Shown one piece after another: positions 17,777 to 27,700 of a DNA stretch of 64,000 nt (positions within the stretch are counted from its first letter, which is position 1; every line of letters begins with the position of its first letter). Origin of the DNA: Fuerstiella sp041398845 (lineage in GTDB: Bacteria; Planctomycetota; Planctomycetia; Planctomycetales; Planctomycetaceae). A model generated the notes under the pieces. The model was not told where the DNA came from. It saw nothing but the letters and a program-made list of their open reading frames with translations, and made no database searches. The stretch spans positions 366,749-430,748 of the forward strand of contig JAWKTZ010000012.1 in NCBI GenBank assembly GCA_041398845.1, in the 5' to 3' direction. Position numbers and translations under genes: made by a program.

Positions 17777-20700
17777 TCAGTTGGTCAGTGCTGTCGGCGG
17801 ATCGACCATCAGAGGCAGGTCGTCGGGGCCGGGCAGGTCGTCTTCATCAGACGGAACGGCCGTTTTGATGCGGTGAGCCAACACCTGTTCTCGATATGTT
17901 CGCAATGGCGAAATCAGTGACTGATTGATGAACCGGCGTCGAGCTGTCAGGTGATCGTTCGAAATCTCCAGTTCCACACCCCATTCCGACATGGCGTCCA
18001 GAGCCAGGTTGGCGACTCGCACACATTCATCCACATCAAGCTGAGTTCGTCGGGCCGAAAGAGGATTGTAGCCGTGGCGAGCCTCCCAGCGGTGGACCAG
18101 TTCCTGCAGCAGTGAGTTAACCTGATCGTAGCGTTCCTGAGTATTCGCGAGCAGCTCCGGATCTTCCAGGACCTGCAGCAACGCTGCCGAAAGCTGACGG
18201 ACCGACAAGTCGCCGGGTTCTGCGAAGTAAATCGTGTGCAGACGATTTCGCAGTTCCAGAGCCGGGCTGGGATGTCCCGTCATTTCATGAATCCGAATCA
18301 GTTCGTACGCTGCAAAATACGACAACAAAGGTTCATAGCGTGTCGCGAATCGGTCGAATTCGCGAATCGCCAACGGATCGACGGAACCCCGGGCCGCCTG
18401 CTTCAGCAACTGCCCCAGCGACAGAAAGTAGTCCTTGCGATAAGTGTCTTTCGGATCGATTGCCTGAACGACTTTCCCGTCCACGATGGTTTCCCGAGGA
18501 GGCCGAGGATTTCGCTGCATCTCAACTTTCAAAGACTTGCGATAAGGCCACGGGTTGTCCGGAAACGACGTCAGAATCTCCCGCTGCTGAACCACGGCAC
18601 TGTAACGTCTGGCAAACTCCTGATAGTCGTCAGTGCGCGGTGCGGCGTCGGCCAGTCGACGCTGATGCGGAGCGAACTCACGCTGCAGTTCTCCCGACTT
18701 GTCGCCCCAGCGAATGGTCTCCAGAGGCAGAGCAAAGGCAAACCACCCGTTGTCAGCCGTTGACGCGGCCAGCGTGCTGCGGTGTTCAAAGATTCCCACC
18801 GGATCGTGAGTATCAACAATGGGCAGAGCGGCCACCTGAGACCAGTCCCAGCCACTCAAACCAAGTTCCCGCACAGCATGATCGCGTCGCAGACGTCCCA
18901 GCAGCCCCTTGTCGAGCAGTGCATCCGAGGCGACGGAGGCAATCACTGCGACTTCACCCGGTGCCATCTGCAGCAGGACAACTCGACCAAACACCTCCCG
19001 CAATGCGGACGCAATCCGAATCAGCGGTTCGGCTCCCAGATCGTGCTGCACAAGCCGCTGACAGAAAACACCGTCGTCCGTCAGTTGCGATCGCACCGCA
19101 TGATAGAACGGAGTTGACAGAAATGCCTGACCAGCCGCCGACCCGGAGTTGGAGGAGGCCGCCACAACCACATCAAACCGTTGATCTGCTCGGCGTATGT
19201 TACGCACCGCCACAGCAATGTCCTGATGCCGAATGGTCACTCGATCATCGTTGTCATAGTCGGTGTCGGACGAATTCCATGTATAGCGTCGAGCCACATC
19301 AGTTGTGTCTTCATCCGGTCGCACCGCTTCAATGGTATGCACCGGAAAATGACAGCAGGCTCGCAGACCAATCCCGGAGTCGTCACCCAGCAACAGTACG
19401 CTCTGAGCATGTCGGTGCATTACCAGAGGCAACACGGTGGTGAGCGTTTCTTCGATGGGCTGCGGTGTGGTCAGCAGATTGGTGCTGAGCCGTCCGGAAG
19501 GACAGCCGTTGCGACGAAGCAGCACCTGATCCCCGGAAAGCCGCCAGACCGTCAGCAGTCCACCATCCGGCGAGTGCTGTTCCAGCAGGCGAGCACAGTG
19601 CGACTGTTCGATCAGGTCGCGGTCCATTCCCGCGCGAACGGCCTGAGCAAACCGTCCGTTGAACAGCATCTGAGTGGACTTCGCTCCGTCCGGATTCGCA
19701 GCCAGAATCATCATCAACGACGCACCGGCAACGGTCCATTCGGCGACGCGACGACTGCGGTTCGAACCGGCGGCAGCGGTCTGAGCTATTCCCCGAGTCG
19801 GCACAACGTCGGCCCCCTGCGAAAACAGCGACAGCAACAGCGCTCCCAGCAACTGCATCTGCGGAGTGACTCCAGCAACGGCGATCAGCAGCCCGCCTGC
19901 CACACCCAGACTCACCATCGCAGCGGTATGGCGAATGTCAGCAGCTTCGGAACGGAATGCCGACGAGCACCAGACAACGGCCGGAACCCAGAACAGGGCC
20001 AGTTGCATCGTTCGCAGAAGTGTGAGCAGTCCGGTCGAACTGACCGTTGCGTTCCATGACAGATTCAGGTCAATCAGCCAACCGAAGGCCAGAGGCCAGG
20101 CGGCCAGCAACAACACCGACAGCAGTCGCAGTGGTCGAGGCGAAATTCGCAGCAATGGCACCAGTAACAACGTGATGGCACCGGCCGGAAGAATGACGCT
20201 GGCGGACATCGGCATCAGCAGGGCATGGAAACGCAGCCCGGCGTGAATTGCCAGACCAGTCGCTAGAGCGGCCGTCACACGCAGCTCAGCAGCGGAATCC
20301 GAACGCGGCTGACCAGCCGATTCAGACCGCAACGCCGGAACTCCGGATGCCGCCGCGAGCCATTGACCAGCCATCGCCGGCAGCAACGCGGCAACCACAG
20401 TCAACGGAATTGGGAGCACAACCAACGCATGCAGCAACGTCACCAGCAGTCCGCACGCCACGCCGAAAATGCACACTGCGGGCAATCCCTGTTGTGGCTG
20501 CCGAAACGTTCCGAAGGGGCTCGATATCCATGCCGCCAGTAGAGTTGTCTGCAGAGTCACCGCTGTCCCGGGGACAATAAACGCGAGGTGTGACACCGTC
20601 GAACCAAAGGCCGCGACACCTAATGTCAGCAGACCGTCCAGAGCCATCGGAAGGCCGCAGGCAACCACAGCCAGCAGAACACAAACCAAACGCCAGTTCC

Positions 20701-21037
20701 TCGGCCGGTCACTGGCCAGAGCCAACGCGGCACGCCGACCGAGCAGAAGCCCGACGGCGACTGCGAAACTCAGCGTGGCCAGCGATTCCGTCGATGTGCC
20801 GCAGATTGTCTGCCAGGTGACGACAATCTGAACACTGATGACTGCGGACGCGAGTCCGTTGATCAAACTGCTCACGGATTTCCAGACGGATTCCGCCTGG
20901 GCGTGCGGCAGATCAGAATTTACCTGCAGCGAGACAGGTACATCGGACTTCCAGTCCGTCGATGAAGCGGCTCGACGGACTGGAAGTCCGTCATACGAGT
21001 AAGACCTCATCTGCCGCTCGCCTTGTTGAGTCTTCAT
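17777..21037 (-). CDS. Large polytopic membrane protein with a degenerate spermidine-synthase-like domain
   Basis: The protein has 1086 residues from ATG 21037; ATGs at 21118 and 21010 are alternatives. Residues about 45-410 form many hydrophobic helices. Residues about 545-760 resemble a spermidine-synthase/methyltransferase Rossmann domain: VLLLGDDSGIGLR for the nucleotide loop, HTIEAVRPDEDTT for the acidic strand, and FDVVVAASSNSG where active enzymes have a catalytic aspartate. That Asp is missing, so catalysis is doubtful. The C-terminal third is helical and lacks recognised motifs. Fusions of membrane helices with spermidine-synthase-like domains are known in bacteria. The N-terminus carries an in-frame palindromic element at 20939-20994. 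Confidence 0.6.
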   Translation of the reverse strand: MKTQQGERQMRSYSYDGLPVRRAASSTDWKSDVPVSLQVNSDLPHAQAESVWKSVSSLINGLASAVISVQIVVTWQTICGTSTESLATLSFAVAVGLLLGRRAALALASDRPRNWRLVCVLLAVVACGLPMALDGLLTLGVAAFGSTVSHLAFIVPGTAVTLQTTLLAAWISSPFGTFRQPQQGLPAVCIFGVACGLLVTLLHALVVLPIPLTVVAALLPAMAGQWLAAASGVPALRSESAGQPRSDSAAELRVTAALATGLAIHAGLRFHALLMPMSASVILPAGAITLLLVPLLRISPRPLRLLSVLLLAAWPLAFGWLIDLNLSWNATVSSTGLLTLLRTMQLALFWVPAVVWCSSAFRSEAADIRHTAAMVSLGVAGGLLIAVAGVTPQMQLLGALLLSLFSQGADVVPTRGIAQTAAAGSNRSRRVAEWTVAGASLMMILAANPDGAKSTQMLFNGRFAQAVRAGMDRDLIEQSHCARLLEQHSPDGGLLTVWRLSGDQVLLRRNGCPSGRLSTNLLTTPQPIEETLTTVLPLVMHRHAQSVLLLGDDSGIGLRACCHFPVHTIEAVRPDEDTTDVARRYTWNSSDTDYDNDDRVTIRHQDIAVAVRNIRRADQRFDVVVAASSNSGSAAGQAFLSTPFYHAVRSQLTDDGVFCQRLVQHDLGAEPLIRIASALREVFGRVVLLQMAPGEVAVIASVASDALLDKGLLGRLRRDHAVRELGLSGWDWSQVAALPIVDTHDPVGIFEHRSTLAASTADNGWFAFALPLETIRWGDKSGELQREFAPHQRRLADAAPRTDDYQEFARRYSAVVQQREILTSFPDNPWPYRKSLKVEMQRNPRPPRETIVDGKVVQAIDPKDTYRKDYFLSLGQLLKQAARGSVDPLAIREFDRFATRYEPLLSYFAAYELIRIHEMTGHPSPALELRNRLHTIYFAEPGDLSVRQLSAALLQVLEDPELLANTQERYDQVNSLLQELVHRWEARHGYNPLSARRTQLDVDECVRVANLALDAMSEWGVELEISNDHLTARRRFINQSLISPLRTYREQVLAHRIKTAVPSDEDDLPGPDDLPLMVDPPTALTN
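20939..20994. repeat. Palindromic element family G, in frame within a coding sequence
   Basis: The arms GACTTCCAGTCCGTCGA and TCGACGGACTGGAAGTC are perfect complements, with TA at each outer end. On the minus strand it encodes part of the peptide YDGLPVRRAASSTDWKSDVP in the N-terminal region of the membrane protein. That peptide type is recurrent in planctomycete predicted proteins (background knowledge), which fits a mobile element read through as protein. Confidence 0.75.
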
Positions 21038-21712
21038 GGCGTCCCTGCCCGGTCGAAGATGTTTCTGGCACGACGTAAAACGCAGATTTCCGGCGTTTCG
21101 ATCGAGCGATGACAGCAATTTTGCTGTGAACCGGCGAAATATACCGGCCTCCGGACGGATAGCTCAAGACCGGTTCAACAACAGCGATCGATCACCGTCC
21201 ACACTCAGGCGAATCAGCCCGAACCCGCCAATTCCCGCTGAATGCCTGGTCGTCGCATTTCGCCGCCGCAGATCATGCACAGTGCGGCCTTTTCAGGCTG
21301 GGTCAACTCCAGTTCTGGCGTTGGAACGGCCTGAAAAGGCCGTTCTACGAAATTGCTGGGACAGTTGCAGGCGGCAGCAGACGTCGCCCGCCTGATTCTC
21401 TGCAAAACGTTGGCGTTAACGTTGTGCAGGTGTTGAATCAGGCGGCCAACGCCAGATCGAGGAGGATCGGCCGCACCAGTTGTCCGGCTTGTGGCGATTG
21501 TAGGCAGGCGACGAAACCAGACAACAGCGCAAAATGCACGAATTGACTATCCCACCTCAACGAGCCGCCTGATGCCAGGCAACCTCACGCTCCAAAGCCC
21601 CGCCACCGTTCGGGTTAACCCGCATTCAGTGAATGCAACGGCTCAACGCAAGCGGTGCAACGGTTCTCACTTCAGGTGTCTTACCAGAAAGTTGGCCATG
21701 GCATTCGGGCGT
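21038..21712. other. Intergenic region of about 670 nt with one degenerate family D palindrome
   Basis: No convincing gene was seen on either strand; the ORFs here have low-complexity or antisense character. The family D remnant is at 21279-21350. The rest, up to the ddl stop codon, shows nothing I can name. Confidence 0.5.
21279..21350. repeat. Palindromic element family D, degenerate copy
   Basis: The right arm AACGGCCTGAAAAGGCCGTT is intact and is followed by CTACGA. The left arm (GTGCGGCCTTTTCAGGCTG) has diverged and lost the GTAGGA end. Confidence 0.7.
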
Positions 21713-22630
21713 TTACTGAGCCAGTCGGTGGCGGATGGTGGCTTCGCAAAGCTGACCGAGACTGAAACCGGCGGCTGCGGCCGACTTGGGTACCAGACTG
21801 TGAGACGTCATGCCGGGAACCGTATTGACTTCCAGCAGCCATGGTTCCCCCGCAGCGTCCACGCGAAAGTCAACTCGAGCAATCCCGGCCACGCCACAGA
21901 TCTCACAGGCCCGCACGGCGGTTGAACGCAGGGACAACGGTTCATCGGTCGGCGACACCACATACTGAGTTCGCTCGTCCTGATATTTGGCATCGTAATC
22001 ATACCAGTCCACCGCCGTGCGGATTTCAATGGCGGGGAAGGCGGTTCCGTCAATGACGGGCACCGTCCATTCGCGCCCGGCGATGAATCGTTCCACCAGG
22101 CATACGTCGTCATATTGAAATGCCAGATCCAGTGCAGCGGTGAGCTGTGATTCCTGAAGCACGATGGACACGCCGATGCTCGATCCCTGTCGAGGAGGTT
22201 TTGTCACCACGCCTCCGCTGTCACTTTCAAACGAAGCAAAGTCGCCAAGGTCGTTCAGCACCTCTGCCGTCAGAGATGTTTGTTTGATGATGCGGTTTTC
22301 CGGAACGGCCACTCCGTGATTTCTGAGCAGCGTGTTGGTGCGAATTTTGTCAAATGTCAGCTCAGAAGCAGCCACCGAACTACCAACATACGGCAGCCCG
22401 GCCGCCAGAAGTTCGCTCTGCAGCCGACCATCTTCGCCGCCGGTTCCATGGACGACCGGAAACACAATGTCCCAGGGACGGTCATGCCATGTCGAAACGG
22501 GGACCGTGGCCGGGTCACGTAGGTCAACGTCGTGTCCCAGCGCTTGCAGAGCGTCCGCGACGCATTGTCCGCTGTCCAGACTCACGTCTCGCTCAGCAGA
22601 ATCTCCGCCGGCCAGCACCAGAATTTTCAC
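21713..22630 (-). CDS. ddl: D-alanine--D-alanine ligase
   Basis: The 305-residue ATP-grasp enzyme makes the D-Ala-D-Ala dipeptide for peptidoglycan. It shows the N-terminal LAGGDSAERDVSLDSG, HGTGGEDGRLQSELL, the ATP-binding TKPPRQGSSIGVSIV loop, GREWTVPVIDG, and the metal-binding RVDFRVDAAGEPWLLEVNTVPGMT. Length and motifs are typical. Its presence is consistent with the peptidoglycan now known in Planctomycetes. Confidence 0.95.
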   Translation of the reverse strand: MKILVLAGGDSAERDVSLDSGQCVADALQALGHDVDLRDPATVPVSTWHDRPWDIVFPVVHGTGGEDGRLQSELLAAGLPYVGSSVAASELTFDKIRTNTLLRNHGVAVPENRIIKQTSLTAEVLNDLGDFASFESDSGGVVTKPPRQGSSIGVSIVLQESQLTAALDLAFQYDDVCLVERFIAGREWTVPVIDGTAFPAIEIRTAVDWYDYDAKYQDERTQYVVSPTDEPLSLRSTAVRACEICGVAGIARVDFRVDAAGEPWLLEVNTVPGMTSHSLVPKSAAAAGFSLGQLCEATIRHRLAQ

Positions 22631-22942
22631 GAAACTCCCTTTGCCGTTGAATCAGGGCCAGTCAACCGAAAGCACATAACCTGCTCGCTGTGCCCGTTGA
22701 ATTCACAGTCATGCCGCCTGCGCGGGAAACCTGCTATACTCGACGCCGTCCACCCGTCTTTTCGCCAGTGACGTTTCCGCAGATGTTACTGCGACGTTGC
22801 CGCCATGGAAATCTTTCTTATGTTGAGCCCGAACGACTCGTCACCCGGCCAACCTGCTGCGTCTCCGGAATCGCCGGAAGCAATCTCAGGCACACCGTGA
22901 CCGCCTCGACGTTATCTCCTGAAGCTTCTGCTTGTCCTGACG

Positions 22943-24538
22943 GTGGCGTACGTTGTCGGAGTACTGCTGGCGTTCTGGTTTCCCAGCCGCATCGACGATG
23001 AGTTTGCCATTGGCATGGATGTGGTGATGGTGGCGACGGCCTTCAGCGGCGCCTTGCTGCTGTTGATGTGGGTGGGGTGGAGTTTGTTTTTCAGTGGCTG
23101 GAAGTGGCCGGTCCGCATTGTCGTGGCGATCGCGATGCTGGCAGCTCCGGTGGTGCTGCTCAAAGTGCTCAGGCCGGTGCTGAGCGGTGATGTGACGATT
23201 GCTCGCTTCGAACCGATCTGGTCGACTCGTCCGCAAGCTCCTTCGGCGGAAGTCTCGGGGGCGGAATCCACGGTCGATCTTGTGACGGAAACTCCCGAGG
23301 ACTTTCCTCGCTTTCTGGGACCGGATCAGAATTCCATCGTTTCCGGTTCACTGAATATCGCTGCGGATCGGTTTTCCGACAGTCGCATTGTGTGGAAGCA
23401 GCCGATTGGCGAAGGCTGGTCGGGCTTTGTGAGCCGCAACGGCTTTGCAGTCACTATGGAACAGCGTCAGGATCAGGAATGTGTGACGTGCTACAACCTG
23501 CTGACAGGTGAGCTGCAGTGGATCCATCAGCATGCGGCTCGCCACCGGGATGCCGGCAACCTCGGACGCATCGGGCCACGATCGACACCCACGATCCACG
23601 ATGGACGAGTCTACGCCGTGGGAGCTGTTGGAAACTTTGTCTGTCTGGATGGAAGCGACGGATCGGTCGCATGGCAGGTGGACCTGAACTCTGTTCTCAA
23701 TCTGCAACTGGCCACCGACGTCGATGCCGATGGCCGGACCATACAGTACGAACAGAATTCCCGTCTGGCGTGGGGACGTTCCGGGTCACCGTTGATTTTC
23801 GAAGATACCGTCATCGTTCCCGGCGGAGGTCCCCGGGACGGCACCCTCGTGACTCTGCTGGCCTTTGATCGCATCACCGGAGATCTGGTGTGGAAAGGCG
23901 GCAGTGAAATGATCGCCTATGGGTCTCCGACTTTGGCAACCGTGGCGGGAGTTCCGCAGATTCTGATCGTGGCGGAAAACAAGGTGCTGGGTTTTCAGCC
24001 GGACAATGGCAATGTGCTTTGGGAATCATCGCGACCGGGAGCCAGTGATGGTCAGGCCAATACATCGCAGGCCATCCCGGTCGGTGACAATCAGGTGCTG
24101 ACGTCCAAAGGCTATCCGGATGGCGGAGGAATGCTTATTGAACTCAGTCACCACAATGGTCAGCTTGTCCCGGAAACGGTGTGGAATAATCCACGTGTTC
24201 TGAAAACGAAGCTGATGAGCCCCGTCATTTTCGAAGGCCATGCGTATTCGCTGTCCAACGGGTTTCTTGAATGCTGTCGCCTGTCCGACGGCGAACGCGT
24301 CTGGAAGCACCGAGGACGCTTTGGTCATGGCCAGATGCTTCTGGTCGATGACCGGATTCTGCTGCACACCGAAGACGGAGAACTGATGCTGATCAGAGCC
24401 ACGGTGGATGGGTATGAGGACTTCGGCAGCATCCCCACGATCGCCGGAGTCTGCTGGAACACGCTGTGCCTCGCCGGAAGTCACCTGCTGGTCCGCAGCG
24501 AACTCGAAGCCGCCTGCGTGGAACTTCCCCGGCAATGA
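22943..24538 (+). CDS. Membrane-anchored PQQ-like beta-propeller protein
   Basis: The protein has 531 residues from a GTG at 22943. N-terminal hydrophobic segments (residues 1-14, 28-45, 53-70) are followed from about residue 110 by a PQQ-type eight-bladed propeller (DFPRFLGPDQNS, TGDLVWKGG, DNGNVLWESS). Planctomycete homologues usually begin with a short cytoplasmic Pro/Ser-rich stretch and an Arg-rich anchor before the first helix. The same frame upstream encodes just that (from 22805: MEIFLMLSPND and on), but it is interrupted by TGA at 22898-22900. Either translation starts after the stop or the gene has a nonsense change. The function is unknown. Confidence 0.7.
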   Translation: MAYVVGVLLAFWFPSRIDDEFAIGMDVVMVATAFSGALLLLMWVGWSLFFSGWKWPVRIVVAIAMLAAPVVLLKVLRPVLSGDVTIARFEPIWSTRPQAPSAEVSGAESTVDLVTETPEDFPRFLGPDQNSIVSGSLNIAADRFSDSRIVWKQPIGEGWSGFVSRNGFAVTMEQRQDQECVTCYNLLTGELQWIHQHAARHRDAGNLGRIGPRSTPTIHDGRVYAVGAVGNFVCLDGSDGSVAWQVDLNSVLNLQLATDVDADGRTIQYEQNSRLAWGRSGSPLIFEDTVIVPGGGPRDGTLVTLLAFDRITGDLVWKGGSEMIAYGSPTLATVAGVPQILIVAENKVLGFQPDNGNVLWESSRPGASDGQANTSQAIPVGDNQVLTSKGYPDGGGMLIELSHHNGQLVPETVWNNPRVLKTKLMSPVIFEGHAYSLSNGFLECCRLSDGERVWKHRGRFGHGQMLLVDDRILLHTEDGELMLIRATVDGYEDFGSIPTIAGVCWNTLCLAGSHLLVRSELEAACVELPRQ

Positions 24539-24764
24539 ACCTTGCCTCAGGTATGTGCAGCATCTTGCCCGACGACATTTGATGTCATCGGCGTGCAGGT
24601 GAACATGCGCTATTGATTGAGTCAAATCCCGTAACCTGTGTGGCCCGCGACGTCGTTTTCCTGGCGGATTTTTGAGTTATTTCTCGATAGAGGCCGATAT
24701 CGCCGGTCTGTGTACTGACTCTGGCCGAGGTCGATCAACTCAACTTCAGCGAGGTTCAATCACA

Positions 24765-27700
24765 ATGAATATCAGGTCGTGGCTTCATCAGTTTTGCGAA
24801 CGTGCATTCTCCGGACCTCGCAGACGTTCACGGAAAAACGGAAACCTGGCGAAAAGCGTGACTGTGGAGTCGCTGGAAACCCGGGCTCTGCTGACTCCTG
24901 TCAACTGGACGCTGGATATCACTCAATCTGAGGACATCAGCTTCATGACAACCGGCAACGACCTCCTGTCGGCCGACAGCGACGACACCGACGATCATTT
25001 CACGCTGAAGAGCGGGACAACGCTGCGGTCGACGGGGGGCGATTCCGGCGGAGTCGTGACGATCAGCGCCGGTGAGAACCTGACGATCGAGCAGGGTGCA
25101 AACGTGATTGGCGTGGCCAGGGTGGTGCTGCAGGCCGATTATTACGGTTCGCGCGGAGTTGTGTTTCCGGCACCCGTGGATCCGGACCCGGGAACGGGCG
25201 GCACGATTACTTTGAACGGTCGAGCCAGTGCATCGACCGTGGAGCTATGGGGACATACGGACAATGACACATTCATCGTCTCCGCCAACGGGATTGCTCA
25301 AAGCAGCAACCTTACCATTGACGGCTGGGACGGCAGCGACATCGCCACGCTGGACCTAACAGGGGCTACGGGCGTCACTCTGACTCGCACCAGCAACACC
25401 AGTTCCGTGCTGACATTCACGCGCTCTGGTGGCGGCAGTGAAACTGTGACGTTCCGCAACGTGGAAACGATCAACACCACGGGCGTGACACCAACCTTTG
25501 TCGACAACGCTCCACCGGTGTGGGGCACTCTGCCGAGTGCGATCAATATTGTAAAGAACACGGCCACTGGCGCTGACATGACCAACGCGGCCTTGTTGTC
25601 TCAACTGCAGACGCTGGTGTCTGACCTTGACGACTCGAGTCTGACATTTACCGCCAACCCCACGACGTTTCCCACCGGAACGACGAGTGTTGTTTTCACG
25701 GCGACCGATGACGCTGGCAATTCTGCCAATGCCACAATCAACGTCGTGGTGGCGGATGCCACGCTGACACTGGATGTTGCTCAGGCGTCCGTCAGCGAAA
25801 ACGGCGGCACGTCTTCCGCCACCGTCACCCGCAACAGCACCTCCGGTGCGCTGACGGTGACTCTGTCCAGTGATGACACCACAGCAGCGACTGTTCCCGC
25901 AACAGTGACCATTGCCGATGGTCAGACAACATCGCCGGCATTCACCGTCACCGCCGTGGATGACGCTCTGGTTGACGGTACTCAGACCGCCACGATCACG
26001 GCATCCGCCACGGGACATGTCAGCGGCACAGATACGTTGAACGTGACCGACGATGACGTGGCCACGTTGACGGTGACGATTCTGGCGTCGAGCATCAATG
26101 AAAGTGACGGAGCGGCCGCCACCACAGCCACGGTCAGCCGCAACACTCCGACCACCGCTGAACTGACGGTCACTCTGGCCAGCAACGACACCGGTGAAGC
26201 CACTGTTCCGGCCACCGTGACGATTGCTGCCGGCCAGACAACATCGGCACCGTTCAACATTGATGCGGTCGATGATGCTCTGCAGGATGGTAACCAAACC
26301 GTGACCATCACAGCGTCCGCCACCGGTCATGCCGATGGAACAGATACTCTGACCGTAACCGACGATGAAGTTCACACGGTCATTGTCAGCACGAATACCG
26401 ACATCGATGACAACAATCTGGCGGACGGTGAATTGTCGCTGCGAGAAGCTGTGCGGCTGGCCAACGCGGATGCCGACCAGTCGGTGATCCGCTTTGCGGA
26501 TTCCATGCGAGGCAGCACGATTCTGCTGGGAGGGACAGAACTTGCATTGGGCCAGAATGTGATGATCGTCGGAATGGGCGCGAACCAGCTGACCGTTGAT
26601 GCGAATGGCGCGTCTCGAGTCTTTCGTGCGTTGCCGGGAAGCGTTGTTGCACTGTCTGGCCTCTCCATCACTGGCGGCAATGCGGCACTCAGTTCTGACA
26701 ACGATCCGACCTATTCCGGTCTCGGAGGAGGCATTCTCAATGAGAACGCGAGTCTCACAATTAGCGCAAGTCGCATCCACGGCAACTCGGGAACGTGGGG
26801 TGCCGGAGTGAACAACTGGCGAGGAACGTTGACGATTGAAGGGACAACACTCGACAACAACAATTCGACCTCAAACGGAGGGGCATTGTACAATTGGGGC
26901 GACGGCGGCATCGCCAGCGCAACCTTACAGAATTCGACGGTCTCTGGGAACAGTGCGAATTCGGGCGGCGGGATTGCCAATTGGAACGGCAGTGGAGCAG
27001 CGTCGTTGACTGCAACGAACTCGACAATTGTCATGAACTCAGATAGCGACTCTGACGGATCGGGCATCGATATCTTCAGCGGGAACGTCACGCTTCACAA
27101 TTCACTGGTAGCAGGGAACACCGCGAGTGGAGGGCTAGCCGCTGACATTTTTGGGACATTGGTGGTCTCCTCCGCCAATAATCTGGTCGGCACGCCAGCC
27201 TTTGCAGGCGGCCTAACCCACGCAATCAACGGCAATATTGTTGGCGACGGAACCGGAAACGCACTTGCAGCGTCCACTGTCATTGACACGACACTTACCG
27301 CGAACTTTGGATCGACCAGCACACACGCGCTTGTCGCCAATAGCCCGGCGATCGACGCGGGAAATAATTCTCTGGCCGTGGACGGCAGCAGCAACGTTCT
27401 CACCACCGACCAGCGTGGCTTCAAACGTATTCTGGACGGCGACAACAATGGCACGGCCACCGTTGACATCGGTGCCGTGGAAGCCGGGCAGGTGGCTCCA
27501 ATCACACTGGTTGTCAGCACGAACACAGATGTCGTGGACGGAGATTATTCCACTGGCGAACTGTCTCTGCGGGAAGCGATCACCATCGCCAACGGACGCA
27601 CAGGAGCTGACACGATTACGTTTGCTTCCGGAGTGACATCGCCCATCACCATCTCATCCGAACTGGCGATCACCGACAGCGTGACGATCACTGGTCCGGG

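Noticed and set aside
17044..17868. Plus-strand frame across the GcvH-like gene and a family C element
   Set aside because: It is antisense to the better-supported GcvH-like and membrane protein genes; the readable peptide comes from the palindrome.
18340..19443. 367-codon plus-strand frame antisense to the 1086-aa membrane protein
   Set aside because: Arg/Pro/Ser-rich composition typical of antisense frames in GC-rich genes; no motifs.
25356..26780. Long minus-strand frame antisense to the adhesin gene
   Set aside because: It mirrors the adhesin repeats and shows no domain; the same holds for the frame at 28830-30161.
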